Shown in pieces: positions 8,645 through 18,351 of a DNA stretch of 64,000 nucleotides. Source of the DNA: an uncultured Tateyamaria sp. (GTDB lineage: Bacteria; Pseudomonadota; Alphaproteobacteria; Rhodobacterales; Rhodobacteraceae); the NCBI RefSeq assembly GCF_947488715.1, contig NZ_CANLAG010000005.1:248001-312000 (forward strand), in the 5' to 3' direction. The position numbers and the translations under genes were made by a program. Within the stretch, counting starts at the first letter, position 1. The number at the start of each line of letters is the position of its first letter. Below the pieces are notes generated by a model that did no database searches, had not been told where the DNA came from, and was given only the letters and a program-made list of their open reading frames with translations.

Positions 8645-8664
8645 GGGTGGCGTCCGCGCCACCC
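8645..8664 (+). other. Hairpin in the rplR-rpsE gap
   Basis: gggtggcg (8645-8652) and cgccaccc (8657-8664) form a perfect 8-bp stem with a TCCG tetraloop. There is no T-run, so it is unlikely to be a simple terminator. It could be an mRNA processing or regulatory site within the spc operon. Confidence 0.55.
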
Positions 8665-8736
8665 CGATGATCCGGGGGCATGTGCCCACCAGGATTGAGC
8701 AAACTGGCGCAAGCCACCTATTCAAAGGATGTTCTC

Positions 8737-9315
8737 ATGGCAGAACGTGACAATAACCGCCGGGGCAACCGCCGCGACCGCGACGAGGCCCCCGAATTCG
8801 CAGACCGCCTGGTCGCGATCAACCGCGTCTCCAAGACCGTCAAGGGTGGTAAGCGCTTTGGCTTTGCCGCTCTGGTTGTCGTTGGCGACCAGAAGGGCCG
8901 CGTTGGTTTCGGCAAAGGTAAAGCGAAAGAGGTCCCCGAGGCCATTCGCAAAGCCACCGAGCAGGCCAAGCGCCAGATGATCCGCGTGCAACTGCGCGAA
9001 GGTCGGACCCTGCACCACGACATGGAAGGTCGCCACGGCGCCGGCAAAGTCGTCATGCGCACCGCCCCTGAGGGTACTGGTATCATCGCCGGTGGTCCGA
9101 TGCGTGCCGTGTTCGAAATGCTGGGTGTGAAGGACGTTGTGTCCAAGTCCATCGGCTCGCAGAACCCCTACAACATGATCCGCGCCACAATCGACGGCCT
9201 CAAGAAAGAGCAGTCGCCCCGTGGTGTTGCGCAGCGTCGCGGCAAGAAAGTCGCCGACATCCTGCCCAAGCGTGACGAAGCGCCCGCCGCCGAAGCGGCC
9301 ACCGAGGAGGCCTGA
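8737..9315 (+). CDS. rpsE: 30S ribosomal protein S5
   Basis: I start at the ATG at 8737, which has AAAGGA 7 nt upstream, giving 192 residues beginning [18 protein letters not shown] frame from 8680 runs through non-coding leader. The core ([27 protein letters not shown] and [21 protein letters not shown]) is S5, which helps maintain decoding accuracy and mRNA helicase activity. The Ala/Glu-rich C-terminal tail is usual for the family in this group. Confidence 0.96.
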   Translation: MAERDNNRRGNRRDRDEAPEFADRLVAINRVSKTVKGGKRFGFAALVVVGDQKGRVGFGKGKAKEVPEAIRKATEQAKRQMIRVQLREGRTLHHDMEGRHGAGKVVMRTAPEGTGIIAGGPMRAVFEMLGVKDVVSKSIGSQNPYNMIRATIDGLKKEQSPRGVAQRRGKKVADILPKRDEAPAAEAATEEA

Positions 9316-9320
9316 GACCC

Positions 9321-9509
9321 ATGGCAAAAACGATCGTCATCAAGCAAATCGGCTCCCCCATCCGTCGCCCTGCAAAACAGCGCGCGACACTGATCGGTCT
9401 GGGCCTGAACAAGATGCACAAAACCCGTGAGTTGGAAGACACACCTTCCGTCCGCGGCATGATCAACTCGATCCCCCACATGGTCGAGATCATCGAAGAA
9501 AAGGGCTAA
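9321..9509 (+). CDS. rpmD: 50S ribosomal protein L30
   Basis: The 62-residue product [16 protein letters not shown]...[21 protein letters not shown] is a standard L30. It lies 5 nt after rpsE. A terminator follows at 9550 and rplO, which normally comes next, is displaced by about 3.6 kb. Confidence 0.95.
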   Translation: MAKTIVIKQIGSPIRRPAKQRATLIGLGLNKMHKTRELEDTPSVRGMINSIPHMVEIIEEKG

Positions 9510-9549
9510 ACGCCCCGGCTGTTGGGATTTTTGCCTGACACAGACTTTG

Positions 9550-9578
9550 ACGCCCCGCCTTTTGGTGGGGCGTTTTTC
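9550..9578 (+). terminator. Rho-independent terminator after rpmD
   Basis: acgcccc and ggggcgt form a stem around GCCTTTTGGT, followed directly by TTTTCGTTCT. It ends the rpmC-rpmD segment before the second inserted gene block. Confidence 0.82.
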
Positions 9579-9596
9579 GTTCTATTGTGTCCGATG

Positions 9597-9917
9597 ATGA
9601 AAACCGTTCACGACCAAAGACTTTCCAAGTGTGGGTATTGCTGTGTCCTCCGCAGGATCTCAATAGGAGGTGCCGCGGTTTTTGGGATCTGGATGCTGAT
9701 CAATATCACTCTCTTTGGTGGTCTGAGTGCGATCAATGGTCAAAGTGGAAGCGAGAATGGTATCTATTTGATTGGCGGCCATGGTCAATTTGCAGAGGTT
9801 TCGAAACTGCAATACTCGCGAATGCTCACCTCTGAAGTGTTTGCGATCTTCTGTTTCCTTACAGCGTTTGTTTGCGCCGGAATTCGCATCTTCTCTCCAA
9901 GCTGCAGAGCAGAGTAA
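9597..9917 (+). CDS. Hypothetical two-pass membrane protein
   Basis: The 106-residue product has two predicted membrane helices, about residues 23-44 (SIGGAAVFGIWMLINITLFGG) and 79-100 (TSEVFAIFCFLTAFVCAGIRIF), around a short Gly/Ser-rich loop. There are two adjacent starts (ATGATG at 9594); neither has a clear ribosome-binding site. Composition is more A+T-rich than the ribosomal genes. No family recognised. It could be a decayed or recently acquired gene. Confidence 0.42.
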   Translation: MKTVHDQRLSKCGYCCVLRRISIGGAAVFGIWMLINITLFGGLSAINGQSGSENGIYLIGGHGQFAEVSKLQYSRMLTSEVFAIFCFLTAFVCAGIRIFSPSCRAE

Positions 9918-10673
9918 TCAAATCTGAATTCTGGCGTGTCGATCAGCCCCTCTATCGGCAGGCGTAGACGGCAATCCAATCAACGCACAGCCCAACGTCG
10001 TCCTCAACGCATCCGCCAACTCGTCCACCGTCTCGGTCGAAACATAAAGGCCACCGGTCCGGTCCGCCAAACACTTGGCCACCGTGTTGCCCGCGCCCAC
10101 GTCGACCTGTTCGGGGTTGTCCCAGCTAAAGAAATCCACGACCACCTGAAACCCGATCACATGTACGGTCAGGTCGCGCGCCTCTTCCCTCAATGCCGAT
10201 CCCAATGCGCAAGGCCGCCCGCCACAGGTCTCGTTGCCGTCCGTGACCAGCACCACAATCCCGGAGCGGTTCCGAAAATCCAGGGCATCGGCGGCCGATT
10301 GCACCGATGCGGCCAGCGCCGTCAGCCCCTTGGGTTGCAGGCCGTCGATCTCGGTGATGATGTCCACGGCTGCATCCGCGCGCGGACCAAACCGCAGGTC
10401 GATATTGGCGCATGTGTCCACGCTTTGACCCGGCCCATAAGTCAACAGGCCCACGCGTCGAAACGGCGTGATGTCGGGCAGGGCGTCCCGCAGGGCTTCA
10501 CGGGCATCCACAAGGCGGGTCTTGCGCGAGATGTCGAAACTCAGCTCGCCCATCGACGATGACCCGTCAAAGACCAGCATCGCATCCCGCGCACAGCCGG
10601 TCGCGGCAAGGGTCGTTGGCACAAGGCTGGCGATCATCGCAGCGGCGGCAAGGGTTCGGGCGGCAGGTGTCAT
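9918..10673 (-). CDS. Secreted VWA-domain protein
   Basis: I start at MTPAARTLAAAAMIASLVPTTLAA, which gives a signal peptide; an upstream start at 10736 would bury it. The mature protein (251 residues in total) is a von Willebrand factor A domain with an intact MIDAS pattern: DGSSSMGE, a Thr in LTALAASVQ, and an Asp in VLVTDGNETCGG. Several Cys suggest periplasmic disulfides. VWA domains bind protein partners through a divalent metal; the partner is unknown. It overlaps no neighbour and points away from the isomerase gene at 10757, so the two may share a divergent promoter region of about 80 bp. Confidence 0.75.
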   Translation of the reverse strand: MTPAARTLAAAAMIASLVPTTLAATGCARDAMLVFDGSSSMGELSFDISRKTRLVDAREALRDALPDITPFRRVGLLTYGPGQSVDTCANIDLRFGPRADAAVDIITEIDGLQPKGLTALAASVQSAADALDFRNRSGIVVLVTDGNETCGGRPCALGSALREEARDLTVHVIGFQVVVDFFSWDNPEQVDVGAGNTVAKCLADRTGGLYVSTETVDELADALRTTLGCALIGLPSTPADRGADRHARIQI

Positions 10674-10756
10674 GGGCACAGACTGGCACCGACCGGCCAG
10701 CAAAAGCAACGGCGCATCGGTTGCCCACAACGGCAATGCGCCATAGCCTCGGGTGT

Positions 10757-11401
10757 ATGACAGAGCTGATCTATTACTATTCCGCCCATTCGGCCTTTGC
10801 CTATCTGGGCTCTGCCCGGCTGATGGACCTGTGCGTGGCGCATGACCTCACTCTTGTCCACCGTCCCATTCCGCTATCCCCGGTGGTCGAGGCCCAAGGC
10901 AGCCTGCCATTTGCGGCGCGCACCCAGGGCCACGTGGACTACTTCTTTGGGCGCGAGATCGAACGCTGGGCAGAGTGGCGGGGCGTGCCTGTGGTGCCGT
11001 TTCGCCCGACCCATCACGACGCGGATTATGCTCTGGCCAGCCACCTGATCCTCGCCCTCGGTGATCGTGGTGCGGCGGTGGATGCGCTGGCCCACGCCGT
11101 GCTCGAGGCGCATTGGCGCGACGATGCGGATCTGTCGGATGCAGACACGCTGTCTGCGTTGGTGGCGCAGTTGGGTCACGACCCTGCCACGCTCTTTGCG
11201 CGCGCGGCACAGCCTGACATCGCGGCGCGCTATGCGCAGAATGCCAATGATGCGCTGGCGGCACAGGTCATGGGGTCGCCCACCTATGTCATGGGGTCCG
11301 AGATGTTTTACGGTCAGGACCGGCTCGAGATGCTGGAGCGGGCGGTTACGACCCCCTTTGAGCCGTCTCGCTGGGTGAACCCGCCCGTTCAAGCGACATG
11401 A
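10757..11401 (+). CDS. DsbA-family 2-hydroxychromene-2-carboxylate isomerase-like protein
   Basis: The 214-residue protein starts MTELIYYYSAHSAFAYLG, matching the HCCA isomerase/GST-kappa branch of the thioredoxin fold. In this branch a Ser replaces the redox Cys and activates glutathione. The C-terminal MGSPTYVMGSEMFYGQDRL is also typical (cis-Pro after Ser and the FxGQDRL tail). It may isomerise aromatic degradation intermediates, but no aromatic pathway genes are nearby. Its 3' end overlaps the convergent membrane-protein gene by 56 bp. Confidence 0.8.
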   Translation: MTELIYYYSAHSAFAYLGSARLMDLCVAHDLTLVHRPIPLSPVVEAQGSLPFAARTQGHVDYFFGREIERWAEWRGVPVVPFRPTHHDADYALASHLILALGDRGAAVDALAHAVLEAHWRDDADLSDADTLSALVAQLGHDPATLFARAAQPDIAARYAQNANDALAAQVMGSPTYVMGSEMFYGQDRLEMLERAVTTPFEPSRWVNPPVQAT

Positions 11402-12053
11402 CCGACAGGGTCAGGTGGCGCCGCTCCGCGGTGTCAACTTCGGGGGTGTGGGCAGGCTGGCGCAGACGACCCAGCAGGATCGCCGCGATGATGCTGCCCG
11501 ACATGCCCATCACATAGAGCGGATAGGCCAGCAGGACCCAGTCCAGCCGCCCCACCGCGAGGCTGGCCAACAGGGCAGACACGAAAAACGCGACCCACGT
11601 CGCCATGGTTTCAGAGGCGGGGTCCAGAAACGCCTTTTTGATCGTGAAGGCCGCACCCAGGCACGACATGCCGATGGTCACCATCAGTGAATAGGCGGCG
11701 GTTTCCATCTCGGCCCACAGCCAGATGCCCACGGCGGTGGCGGTCAGGACCTGACTGTCCTCGGTGCGAAACCGCATCCCGTCGCTCTTCCAGAATGTCA
11801 GCAAACAGATGACAACCGTGCCGCCCGCCTGGATCGCGGCAAAGCCCAGCGATCCGTCCGCACCCTCATAGGCCTGGCTTAGCAGGGACACGACGCTCAG
11901 CAGTGCCCAGATCAACCAGGAGGCCCGTTCAGGCCGCGTGCGGTTCAGCACGATGTCGCGGATATAGGGCCAGAACGCATAGACGCTCAGCCCCGCCGCC
12001 GCGAGGCCCGCACGTTCCAGCACGGCCGAGTTCTGAACGAGGTCCTGGATCAA
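11346..12053 (-). CDS. Multi-pass membrane protein, first of a pair
   Basis: The 235-residue protein has about seven hydrophobic segments and the motif RPERASWLIWALLSVVSLLSQ in the second. It shares its whole layout with the product of 12209-12850: RASWLIW, SQxYEGA, AxQxGGT, SETMAxW, and [14 protein letters not shown]. The function is unknown. The topology recalls small PQ-loop/MtN3-like proteins, but I see no clear PQ motif. It is the downstream gene of the pair and has its own ATG. Confidence 0.68.
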   Translation of the reverse strand: MIQDLVQNSAVLERAGLAAAGLSVYAFWPYIRDIVLNRTRPERASWLIWALLSVVSLLSQAYEGADGSLGFAAIQAGGTVVICLLTFWKSDGMRFRTEDSQVLTATAVGIWLWAEMETAAYSLMVTIGMSCLGAAFTIKKAFLDPASETMATWVAFFVSALLASLAVGRLDWVLLAYPLYVMGMSGSIIAAILLGRLRQPAHTPEVDTAERRHLTLSVMSLERAGSPSETAQRGS

Positions 12054-12208
12054 CGGGGGTCTCCGAAATGCCTGTGTCCAACTGCGCGAGTGCCCGGTTT
12101 TTGGGCGACTTATGACTTTGCCTTATACGCGATTTTTGCCGCCGCCCAGCAGTCTATTGTCATTTCGAGGCGGAAAATCACCATATTTTGTCCCCGCACA
12201 TAGGGATT

Positions 12209-12850
12209 TCAACCAGAGCGGGGCACCTGCACCGTGCCATAGGCGGTGTGGGTGCGCGCGCCACGGCCCAGGATCATCGCAATCACGATGCCTCCGTTCA
12301 GGACCAGCAGGTACAGCGGATAGGCCAGCAGGACCCAATCGAGCCGCCCGACGGACACCACGGCTAGAGTCGCTGCCACCAGCGAACACATCCACATCGC
12401 CATGGTTTCGGATTGCGGATCGGCATAGGCCTTGCGGATGGTGACTGCGCCACCCAGCAGGGAAATCGTGATGGTGATCGCCAGCGCGTAAATGGCAGTG
12501 TCGGTAACCATCCACAGCGCCATGCCCACGGCCGCCGCCATCAGCACCCAGCCGTCGCCCGGCTTCAGGAACCGGCCCGACCCGCGTGCAATCGACAGCA
12601 GAAAGATCAGGATCGTGCCGCCCACCTGAATGCTGGCAAACCACAGCGACGTCGTCGCCCCTTCATAGACCTGCGAGCCAAGCGCGATGCTGCCCAGCAC
12701 CGACCAGATCAGCCATGATGCGCGCTGCGGCTGCGTGCGCCCCGTAAGGGTATCCCGCGCATAGGGCAAAAAGGCCAGACAGCTCAGCAGGGCCGAGGCG
12801 ATGCCCGCAAGGCGCAAGGCATCGCCCTCTTGAAAAAAGGCTTCAAGCAA
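12209..12850 (-). CDS. Multi-pass membrane protein, second of a pair (TTG start)
   Basis: This is a paralogue of the preceding protein. I place the start at TTG 12850 for two reasons. GGAG lies 7 nt upstream, and the resulting N-terminus ([16 protein letters not shown]) aligns with the paralogue's first residues. A longer frame to 12970 adds a Pro/Cys-rich stretch with no counterpart. The 213-residue protein has about seven membrane helices, including [19 protein letters not shown] and [17 protein letters not shown]. It precedes its sister by about 155 bp on the minus strand, consistent with a tandem duplication. Confidence 0.68.
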   Translation of the reverse strand: MLEAFFQEGDALRLAGIASALLSCLAFLPYARDTLTGRTQPQRASWLIWSVLGSIALGSQVYEGATTSLWFASIQVGGTILIFLLSIARGSGRFLKPGDGWVLMAAAVGMALWMVTDTAIYALAITITISLLGGAVTIRKAYADPQSETMAMWMCSLVAATLAVVSVGRLDWVLLAYPLYLLVLNGGIVIAMILGRGARTHTAYGTVQVPRSG

Positions 12851-13006
12851 TTCGAAACTCCGAAAATGCGTGCCACCTCGGGGTGGCGGTATGGAATAGG
12901 TTGGCAGGTTGAAAATGCAGCACCTGCGCTGGTCTCTTGTATGACACCAATATGGAGGTTTTTGCGCCAAAGCGGAGTCCGGTTTTCCTTACCCCGTTGC
13001 GGGGGG

Positions 13007-13035
13007 TTGATCGGGCCATCGCCCCCGTCTATACG
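13007..13035 (+). promoter_or_regulatory. Sigma70-type promoter for rplO-secY segment
   Basis: TTGATC (13007-13012) and TATACG (13030-13035) are 17 nt apart, about 100 nt before the rplO ATG. The -10 sequence, the spacing and the C-rich spacer match the promoter at 5122, which precedes the other restart of the ribosomal operon. Confidence 0.7.
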
Positions 13036-13132
13036 CCCCCGGTGGCGCAGTCCCTGCGTCAGAATCAAAATCAAGAAACGCCGTGGTTGGCCCATCACGC
13101 TTCGGGGGCCACATCCGGCAAGGAGAAGCGAC

Positions 13133-13603
13133 ATGAAACTGAATGAACTGCGCGACAATCCTGGCGCAACCAAACCCCGCAAACGCGTTGGCCGTGGTCC
13201 GGGCTCCGGCACCGGTAAAATGGGTGGCCGTGGTATCAAGGGTCAGAAATCCCGTTCGGGTGTGGCTATCAATGGCTACGAAGGCGGGCAAATGCCCCTC
13301 TACCAACGCCTGCCCAAGCGCGGGTTCAACAAACCCAACCGCAAATCCTATGCCGTTGTGAACCTGGGCCTGATCCAGAAATTCATCGACCTGGGCAAAC
13401 TGGACGCCAAGGCGGCGATCACCGAGGATGCGCTGATTGCCTCCGGTCTGGTGCGTCGCAAGCTGGATGGCGTGCGTGTTCTGGCCAAGGGCGAGATCAC
13501 AAGCAAAGTTGATCTGCAGGTGACGGGCGCGTCGAAATCCGCTGTGGAAGCAGTGGAAAAAGCCGGCGGTTCGCTGGCCGTTGCCACGGCGGCCGCCGAG
13601 TAA
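13133..13603 (+). CDS. rplO: 50S ribosomal protein L15
   Basis: The ATG at 13133 (AAGGAGAAGCGAC upstream) gives 156 residues beginning [29 protein letters not shown]. The frame open back to 12830 is leader. L15 has the conserved basic glycine-rich N-terminus and the [13 protein letters not shown] motif. It joins 50S assembly late. In E. coli it follows rpmD directly; here it begins its own transcription unit with secY. Confidence 0.96.
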   Translation: MKLNELRDNPGATKPRKRVGRGPGSGTGKMGGRGIKGQKSRSGVAINGYEGGQMPLYQRLPKRGFNKPNRKSYAVVNLGLIQKFIDLGKLDAKAAITEDALIASGLVRRKLDGVRVLAKGEITSKVDLQVTGASKSAVEAVEKAGGSLAVATAAAE

Positions 13604-13662
13604 GCCTGTTTGACGCCTTGTGAGCGGCGCACATGCCGCTTACATAGGTCAGAGTTTTCCCC

Positions 13663-13699
13663 ACGCCGCCCGCCGGAAAACGGCCAGGGCGGCGTTTTG
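13663..13699 (+). terminator. Terminator-like hairpin before secY
   Basis: acgccgccc (13663-13671) and gggcggcgt (13687-13695) form a perfect 9-bp stem followed by TTTGCC. It lies 18 nt before the secY ATG and overlaps its untranslated leader, so it may attenuate transcription from rplO into secY rather than end it fully. Confidence 0.6.
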
Positions 13700-13716
13700 C
13701 CAAAGGACACCACCCA

Positions 13717-15081
13717 ATGGTATCAGCCGTCGAGAACATGGCCGCCAACACGAGCTGGAGCGCTCTGGGCAAGGCCACCGACCTGCGCAATCGCATCCTG
13801 TTCACGCTTGGTCTGCTGATCGTCTACCGTCTGGGGACATTCATCCCCGTGCCCGGTATCGACGGCGCCGCCCTGCGCGAGTTCATGGAAAGCGCGGGCC
13901 AGGGCATCGGCGGCATGGTGTCGATGTTCACCGGTGGCGCACTGGGCCGCATGGGCATCTTTGCCCTCGGCATCATGCCTTACATCTCGGCATCGATCAT
14001 CGTGCAGCTTTTGACCTCGATGGTGCCCAAACTTGAGCAACTCAAGAAAGAGGGCGAACAGGGCCGCAAAAAGATCAACCAATACACCCGCTACGGCACC
14101 GTGGCGCTGGCGACCTTGCAGGCCTACGGGCTGGCGGTATCGCTTGAATCGGGTGATCTGGTGACGGATCCGGGCATGTTCTTCCGGATGTCCTGCCTGA
14201 TCACGCTGGTCGGTGGCACCATGTTCCTGATGTGGCTGGGTGAGCAGATCACCGCACGCGGCATCGGCAACGGTATCTCGCTGATCATCTTTGTCGGCAT
14301 CATCGCCGAAGTCCCCGCCGCCATCGCCCAGTTCTTTGCCTCTGGCCGGTCGGGCGCAATCAGCCCCGCGGTGATCATCGGCGTGCTGGTCATGGTGATC
14401 GCGACCATCATGTTTGTGGTGTTCATGGAACGCGCCCTGCGCAAGATCCACATCCAGTACCCCCGCCGTCAGGTGGGCATGAAGGTCTATGACGGTGGTT
14501 CCAGCCACTTGCCGGTCAAGGTCAACCCCGCAGGCGTGATCCCCGCGATCTTTGCCTCGTCGCTGCTCCTGTTGCCGGTCACAATCTCGACCTTCTCGGG
14601 CAACTCGACCAACCCGATCATGTCGTGGCTGCTGGCCAACTTTGGCCCCGGTCAGCCGCTTTACCTGCTGTTCTTCGTCGCGATGATCGTGTTCTTTGCC
14701 TATTTCTACACGTTCAACGTCAGCTTCAAACCCGATGACGTGGCCGACAACCTCAAGAACCAGAACGGCTTTGTTCCCGGTATCCGTCCGGGCAAGAAAA
14801 CGTCCGAGTACCTCGAATATGTGGTCAACCGCGTGCTGGTGCTAGGCTCGGCCTATCTGGCGGCTGTGTGTCTGCTGCCGGAAATCCTGCGCGGCCAGTT
14901 TGCCATCCCGTTTTATTTTGGCGGTACGTCCGTTCTGATTGTGGTATCGGTGACCATGGACACGATCCAGCAAGTGCAAAGCCACCTGCTTGCCCACCAG
15001 TACGAGGGTCTGATCGAGAAATCGCAACTGCGCGGTAAAGGGTCAAAAGGCCGCCGCAAACGGAGCCCCGTACGCCGCTAA
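13717..15081 (+). CDS. secY: Protein translocase subunit SecY
   Basis: The 454-residue protein has ten membrane segments and the SecY signatures [48 protein letters not shown] and [19 protein letters not shown]. It is the channel of the Sec translocon in the inner membrane. The C-terminal cytosolic tail is basic ([16 protein letters not shown]), as usual for ribosome docking. The start at 13717 has AAAGGACA upstream. adk follows 23 nt later. Confidence 0.97.
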   Translation: MVSAVENMAANTSWSALGKATDLRNRILFTLGLLIVYRLGTFIPVPGIDGAALREFMESAGQGIGGMVSMFTGGALGRMGIFALGIMPYISASIIVQLLTSMVPKLEQLKKEGEQGRKKINQYTRYGTVALATLQAYGLAVSLESGDLVTDPGMFFRMSCLITLVGGTMFLMWLGEQITARGIGNGISLIIFVGIIAEVPAAIAQFFASGRSGAISPAVIIGVLVMVIATIMFVVFMERALRKIHIQYPRRQVGMKVYDGGSSHLPVKVNPAGVIPAIFASSLLLLPVTISTFSGNSTNPIMSWLLANFGPGQPLYLLFFVAMIVFFAYFYTFNVSFKPDDVADNLKNQNGFVPGIRPGKKTSEYLEYVVNRVLVLGSAYLAAVCLLPEILRGQFAIPFYFGGTSVLIVVSVTMDTIQQVQSHLLAHQYEGLIEKSQLRGKGSKGRRKRSPVRR

Positions 15082-15104
15082 GGCCATCGGGGAGGGGACA
15101 GCTG

Positions 15105-15683
15105 ATGAACATTATCCTCTTGGGCCCGCCGGGTGCGGGCAAGGGAACGCAGGCGCGTTTCCTCGTGGAAGAACGCGGCATGGTGCAACTGTCGACCGGC
15201 GACATGCTGCGGGCGGCCAAAGACAGCGGCACCGAGATGGGCCTGATCGTGGCTGACGTCATGGCCCGTGGTGCGCTGGTCACCGACGAGATCGTCATCG
15301 GCCTGATCCGCGAACAGCTTGAGACGGTCAAGGCCAACGGCTTCATCTTTGACGGCTTCCCCCGCACGCTGGCCCAGGCCGACGCGCTGAACGATCTGCT
15401 GGCCGAAAAAGGCGAAAGCCTGGACGGCGTGATCGAGTTGGAAGTCGACGACGAAGTGCTGGTTGAGCGGATCGTCGGTCGCGCCGCCGAAGCCGCCGCA
15501 GCAGGGCAGCCCGTGCGCGCGGACGACAACGCGGACGCGATGAAAATACGCCTGATGGAGTACTACAAAAAGACATCTCCGCTGATCGGCTATTACTACG
15601 CCAAGGGCCAGTTGACCAAGATCGACGGCCTGGGCGAGATCGCAGATGTGAAGGCAGCGATTTCGAAAACGCTGGGCGGTTGA
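15105..15683 (+). CDS. adk: Adenylate kinase (short-LID form)
   Basis: The 192-residue enzyme interconverts ATP and AMP with two ADP. It has the P-loop [10 protein letters not shown] at residue 7, the NMP-binding STGDMLRAA and [10 protein letters not shown]. The LID between [10 protein letters not shown] and NADAMKIRL is only a short Ala-rich loop without the zinc-binding Cys seen in Gram-positives; this short form is common in Alphaproteobacteria. It lies downstream of secY, as in many bacteria. Confidence 0.95.
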   Translation: MNIILLGPPGAGKGTQARFLVEERGMVQLSTGDMLRAAKDSGTEMGLIVADVMARGALVTDEIVIGLIREQLETVKANGFIFDGFPRTLAQADALNDLLAEKGESLDGVIELEVDDEVLVERIVGRAAEAAAAGQPVRADDNADAMKIRLMEYYKKTSPLIGYYYAKGQLTKIDGLGEIADVKAAISKTLGG

Positions 15684-15745
15684 GGGCAGGGGTTGACGCC
15701 CTTGTGATCAACGCCTATCTCACGCCATCTCTAACGAGAATCAAA

Positions 15746-15764
15746 GGCCGGAACGCGTCCGGCC
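15746..15764 (+). other. Hairpin in the rpsM leader
   Basis: ggccgga and tccggcc form a 7-bp stem around ACGCG in the 183-bp gap between adk and rpsM. A second G+C-rich self-complementary stretch lies at about 15784-15810. The gap could hold a promoter or an S4-type regulatory leader for the alpha operon; no consensus promoter is clear to me. Confidence 0.4.
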
Positions 15765-15866
15765 GGATCACCTGATCAGCGGCAGGCCCGGGGGCAAAAT
15801 CCTTGGGCCTTATGTTGTGAAAAAAGGGCCCGGAACTACGGGCTCGCAACGAAAAGGAAGCCTTAC

Positions 15867-16235
15867 GTGGCACGTATTGCAGGGGTCAACATCCCCACAG
15901 CCAAGCGCGTTCCGATTGCTCTGACCTACATCACAGGCATCGGCACCACATCCGCTCAGAAAATCTGCGAAGCCGTCGGCATCGACGCGACACGCCGTGT
16001 GAACGAACTCAGCGACGCCGAAGTCCTGAAAATCCGCGAGCACATCGACGAGAACTTTACCGTCGAAGGTGACCTGCGTCGTGAGACACAGATGAACATC
16101 AAGCGTCTGATGGATCTGGGCTGCTACCGTGGCCTGCGCCACCGTCGTAACCTGCCCGTCCGCGGTCAGCGCACACACACCAACGCTCGCACCCGCAAAG
16201 GCCCCGCAAAGGCCATTGCCGGCAAGAAGAAATAA
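15867..16235 (+). CDS. rpsM: 30S ribosomal protein S13 (GTG start)
   Basis: The 122-residue protein starts at GTG 15867 (AAAAGGAAG upstream) and begins [26 protein letters not shown], the normal S13 N-terminus. It has the helix-hairpin-helix region and the basic tail [24 protein letters not shown], which contacts P-site tRNA. First gene of the alpha operon here; rpsK follows after 12 nt. Confidence 0.96.
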   Translation: MARIAGVNIPTAKRVPIALTYITGIGTTSAQKICEAVGIDATRRVNELSDAEVLKIREHIDENFTVEGDLRRETQMNIKRLMDLGCYRGLRHRRNLPVRGQRTHTNARTRKGPAKAIAGKKK

Positions 16236-16247
16236 GGAGACGCACCA

Positions 16248-16640
16248 ATGGCACGTGATACCCGCCGTGGGGGCAAGAAAAAGGTCTCCAAGAACATCGC
16301 TGCAGGCGTGGCGCATGTGAACTCTTCGTTCAACAACACCAAGATCCTGATCTCGGATGTGCAAGGCAACGCGATCAGCTGGTCGTCTGCTGGCACCATG
16401 GGCTTCAAAGGCTCGCGTAAATCGACACCCTATGCCGCCCAGATGGCTGCAGAGGATGCCGGTCGCAAGGCGCAGGATCACGGCGTGAAAACGCTGGAAG
16501 TCGAAGTGCAGGGCCCCGGTTCGGGCCGTGAATCGGCACTGCGCGCGCTGGCCGCTGTTGGGTTCAACATCACGTCGATCCGCGACGTGACACCGATCGC
16601 CCACAACGGCTGCCGTCCGCCCAAGCGCCGCCGCGTCTAA
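16248..16640 (+). CDS. rpsK: 30S ribosomal protein S11
   Basis: The 130-residue protein contains [60 protein letters not shown] and other S11 landmarks. It lies in the 30S platform. rpsD, which in E. coli sits between rpsK and rpoA, is absent; a 116-nt spacer leads to rpoA, the usual alphaproteobacterial layout. Confidence 0.97.
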   Translation: MARDTRRGGKKKVSKNIAAGVAHVNSSFNNTKILISDVQGNAISWSSAGTMGFKGSRKSTPYAAQMAAEDAGRKAQDHGVKTLEVEVQGPGSGRESALRALAAVGFNITSIRDVTPIAHNGCRPPKRRRV

Positions 16641-16756
16641 GCGACATCTAACCTACTTTGGGGCCGCGTTTCATCGCACGGCCCCAATCCGCTTTTTTGA
16701 AACCTCGGGCGCTTGCTCCTTTAGGACATGGGGAACAAGCAGGAATGGAGGGACGC

Positions 16757-17773
16757 ATGATCCACAAGAACTGGGCAGAACTGATCAAGCCACAGCAGCT
16801 TGACGTCAAGCCGGGCAACGAACCCGCGCGCCAGGCCACTGTTGTGGCGGAACCGCTTGAGCGTGGCTTTGGCCTCACCATGGGCAACGCGCTGCGCCGC
16901 GTGCTGATGTCGTCGCTGCAAGGTGCCGCGATCACATCCGTACAGATCGACAACGTGCTGCACGAGTTTTCGTCCATCGCCGGTGTCCGTGAGGACGTGA
17001 CCGACGTGATCCTGAACCTCAAGCAGGTGTCGCTGCGCATGGAGGTCGAAGGCCCCAAGCGTCTGTCGATTTCCGCCAAGGGTCCGGGCGTTGTGACGGC
17101 GGGTGACATCTCTGAGTCCGCTGGTATCGAGATTCTGAACCGCGATCTGGTCATCTGCCACCTCGACGACGGTGCAGACGTCTACATGGAACTGACGGTC
17201 AACACCGGCAAAGGCTATGTGTCCGCGGACAAGAACAAGCCCGAAGACGCGCCCATCGGCCTGATCCCGATCGACGCGATCTATTCGCCCGTCAAAAAAG
17301 TCAGCTATGACGTCCAACCCACCCGCGAGGGCCAGGTGCTGGACTATGACAAGCTGACCATGAAGGTCGAAACCGATGGCTCCATCACGCCGGACGACGC
17401 CGTGGCCTTTGCCGCGCGTATCCTGCAGGACCAGTTGGGCATCTTCGTCAACTTCGACGAGCCGGAGTCCGCTTCGCGTCAGGACGACGACGATGGTCTC
17501 GAGTTCAACCCGCTTCTGCTGAAGAAAGTGGACGAGCTGGAACTGTCCGTACGTTCGGCCAACTGCCTGAAGAACGACAACATCGTGTACATCGGCGATC
17601 TGATCCAGAAAACCGAAGCCGAAATGCTGCGCACGCCGAACTTTGGCCGCAAGTCCTTGAACGAGATCAAGGAAGTGCTGTCGGGCATGGGTCTGCACCT
17701 TGGCATGGACGTCGAAGACTGGCCGCCGGACAACATCGAAGATCTGGCCAAGAAGTTCGAAGACAACTTTTGA
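16757..17773 (+). CDS. rpoA: DNA-directed RNA polymerase subunit alpha
   Basis: The ATG at 16757 gives the usual 338 residues starting [16 protein letters not shown]; a longer frame exists upstream, but GGAGGGACGC supports this start. The N-terminal dimerisation domain has [37 protein letters not shown]. The C-terminal domain ([46 protein letters not shown]) binds UP elements and activators. rplQ follows after 132 nt with a hairpin. Confidence 0.97.
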   Translation: MIHKNWAELIKPQQLDVKPGNEPARQATVVAEPLERGFGLTMGNALRRVLMSSLQGAAITSVQIDNVLHEFSSIAGVREDVTDVILNLKQVSLRMEVEGPKRLSISAKGPGVVTAGDISESAGIEILNRDLVICHLDDGADVYMELTVNTGKGYVSADKNKPEDAPIGLIPIDAIYSPVKKVSYDVQPTREGQVLDYDKLTMKVETDGSITPDDAVAFAARILQDQLGIFVNFDEPESASRQDDDDGLEFNPLLLKKVDELELSVRSANCLKNDNIVYIGDLIQKTEAEMLRTPNFGRKSLNEIKEVLSGMGLHLGMDVEDWPPDNIEDLAKKFEDNF

Positions 17774-17780
17774 GCCCTAG

Positions 17781-17800
17781 GGTGGGCAGTATTGCCCACC
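17781..17800 (+). other. Hairpin between rpoA and rplQ
   Basis: ggtgggca and tgcccacc form a perfect 8-bp stem around GTAT, 8 nt after the rpoA stop. Without a T-run it is more likely an mRNA-stabilising or processing element than a terminator. Confidence 0.5.
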
Positions 17801-17905
17801 TTACATCACGACCGGGTGGCGACACCCCAAGGAGAGCCTGAGACACGCATCAAAGGCCGGACAAAGCAAAACCGCCCGTAGAGGGCACGATTAGGAGATA
17901 GAAAT

Positions 17906-18325
17906 ATGCGTCACGCACGTGGTTACCGCCGCCTGAACCGGACACACGAACACCGCAAAGCGCTGTTCTCGAACATGGCAGGCTCGCTCATCGAACATGA
18001 GCAGATCAAGACAACCTTGCCCAAAGCCAAGGAACTGCGCCCCATCGTGGAAAAGCTGATCACGCTCGCCAAGCGCGGTGATCTGCACGCCCGCCGTCAG
18101 GCCGCGTCCAAGCTGAAGGAAGAGCAGTACGTTGCCAAACTCTTTGACATCCTCGGCCCCCGCTATGCCGAGCGTCAGGGTGGGTATGTGCGCGTGCTCA
18201 AGGCCGGTTTCCGTTATGGCGACATGGCGCCCATGGCGATCATCGAATTTGTGGACCGTGACCGCGACGCCAAAGGCGCTGCTGACAAGGCCCGCGTCGC
18301 TGCCGAGGACGCAGCCGAAGAATAA
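17906..18325 (+). CDS. rplQ: 50S ribosomal protein L17
   Basis: The 139-residue protein begins [45 protein letters not shown], a full L17 N-terminus. It has the acidic/Ala-rich C-terminal extension common in Alphaproteobacteria. Last gene of the ribosomal superoperon; a strong terminator follows at 18352. Confidence 0.97.
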   Translation: MRHARGYRRLNRTHEHRKALFSNMAGSLIEHEQIKTTLPKAKELRPIVEKLITLAKRGDLHARRQAASKLKEEQYVAKLFDILGPRYAERQGGYVRVLKAGFRYGDMAPMAIIEFVDRDRDAKGAADKARVAAEDAAEE

Positions 18326-18351
18326 ACCGACCCATCCTGTGGTTGGATCGA

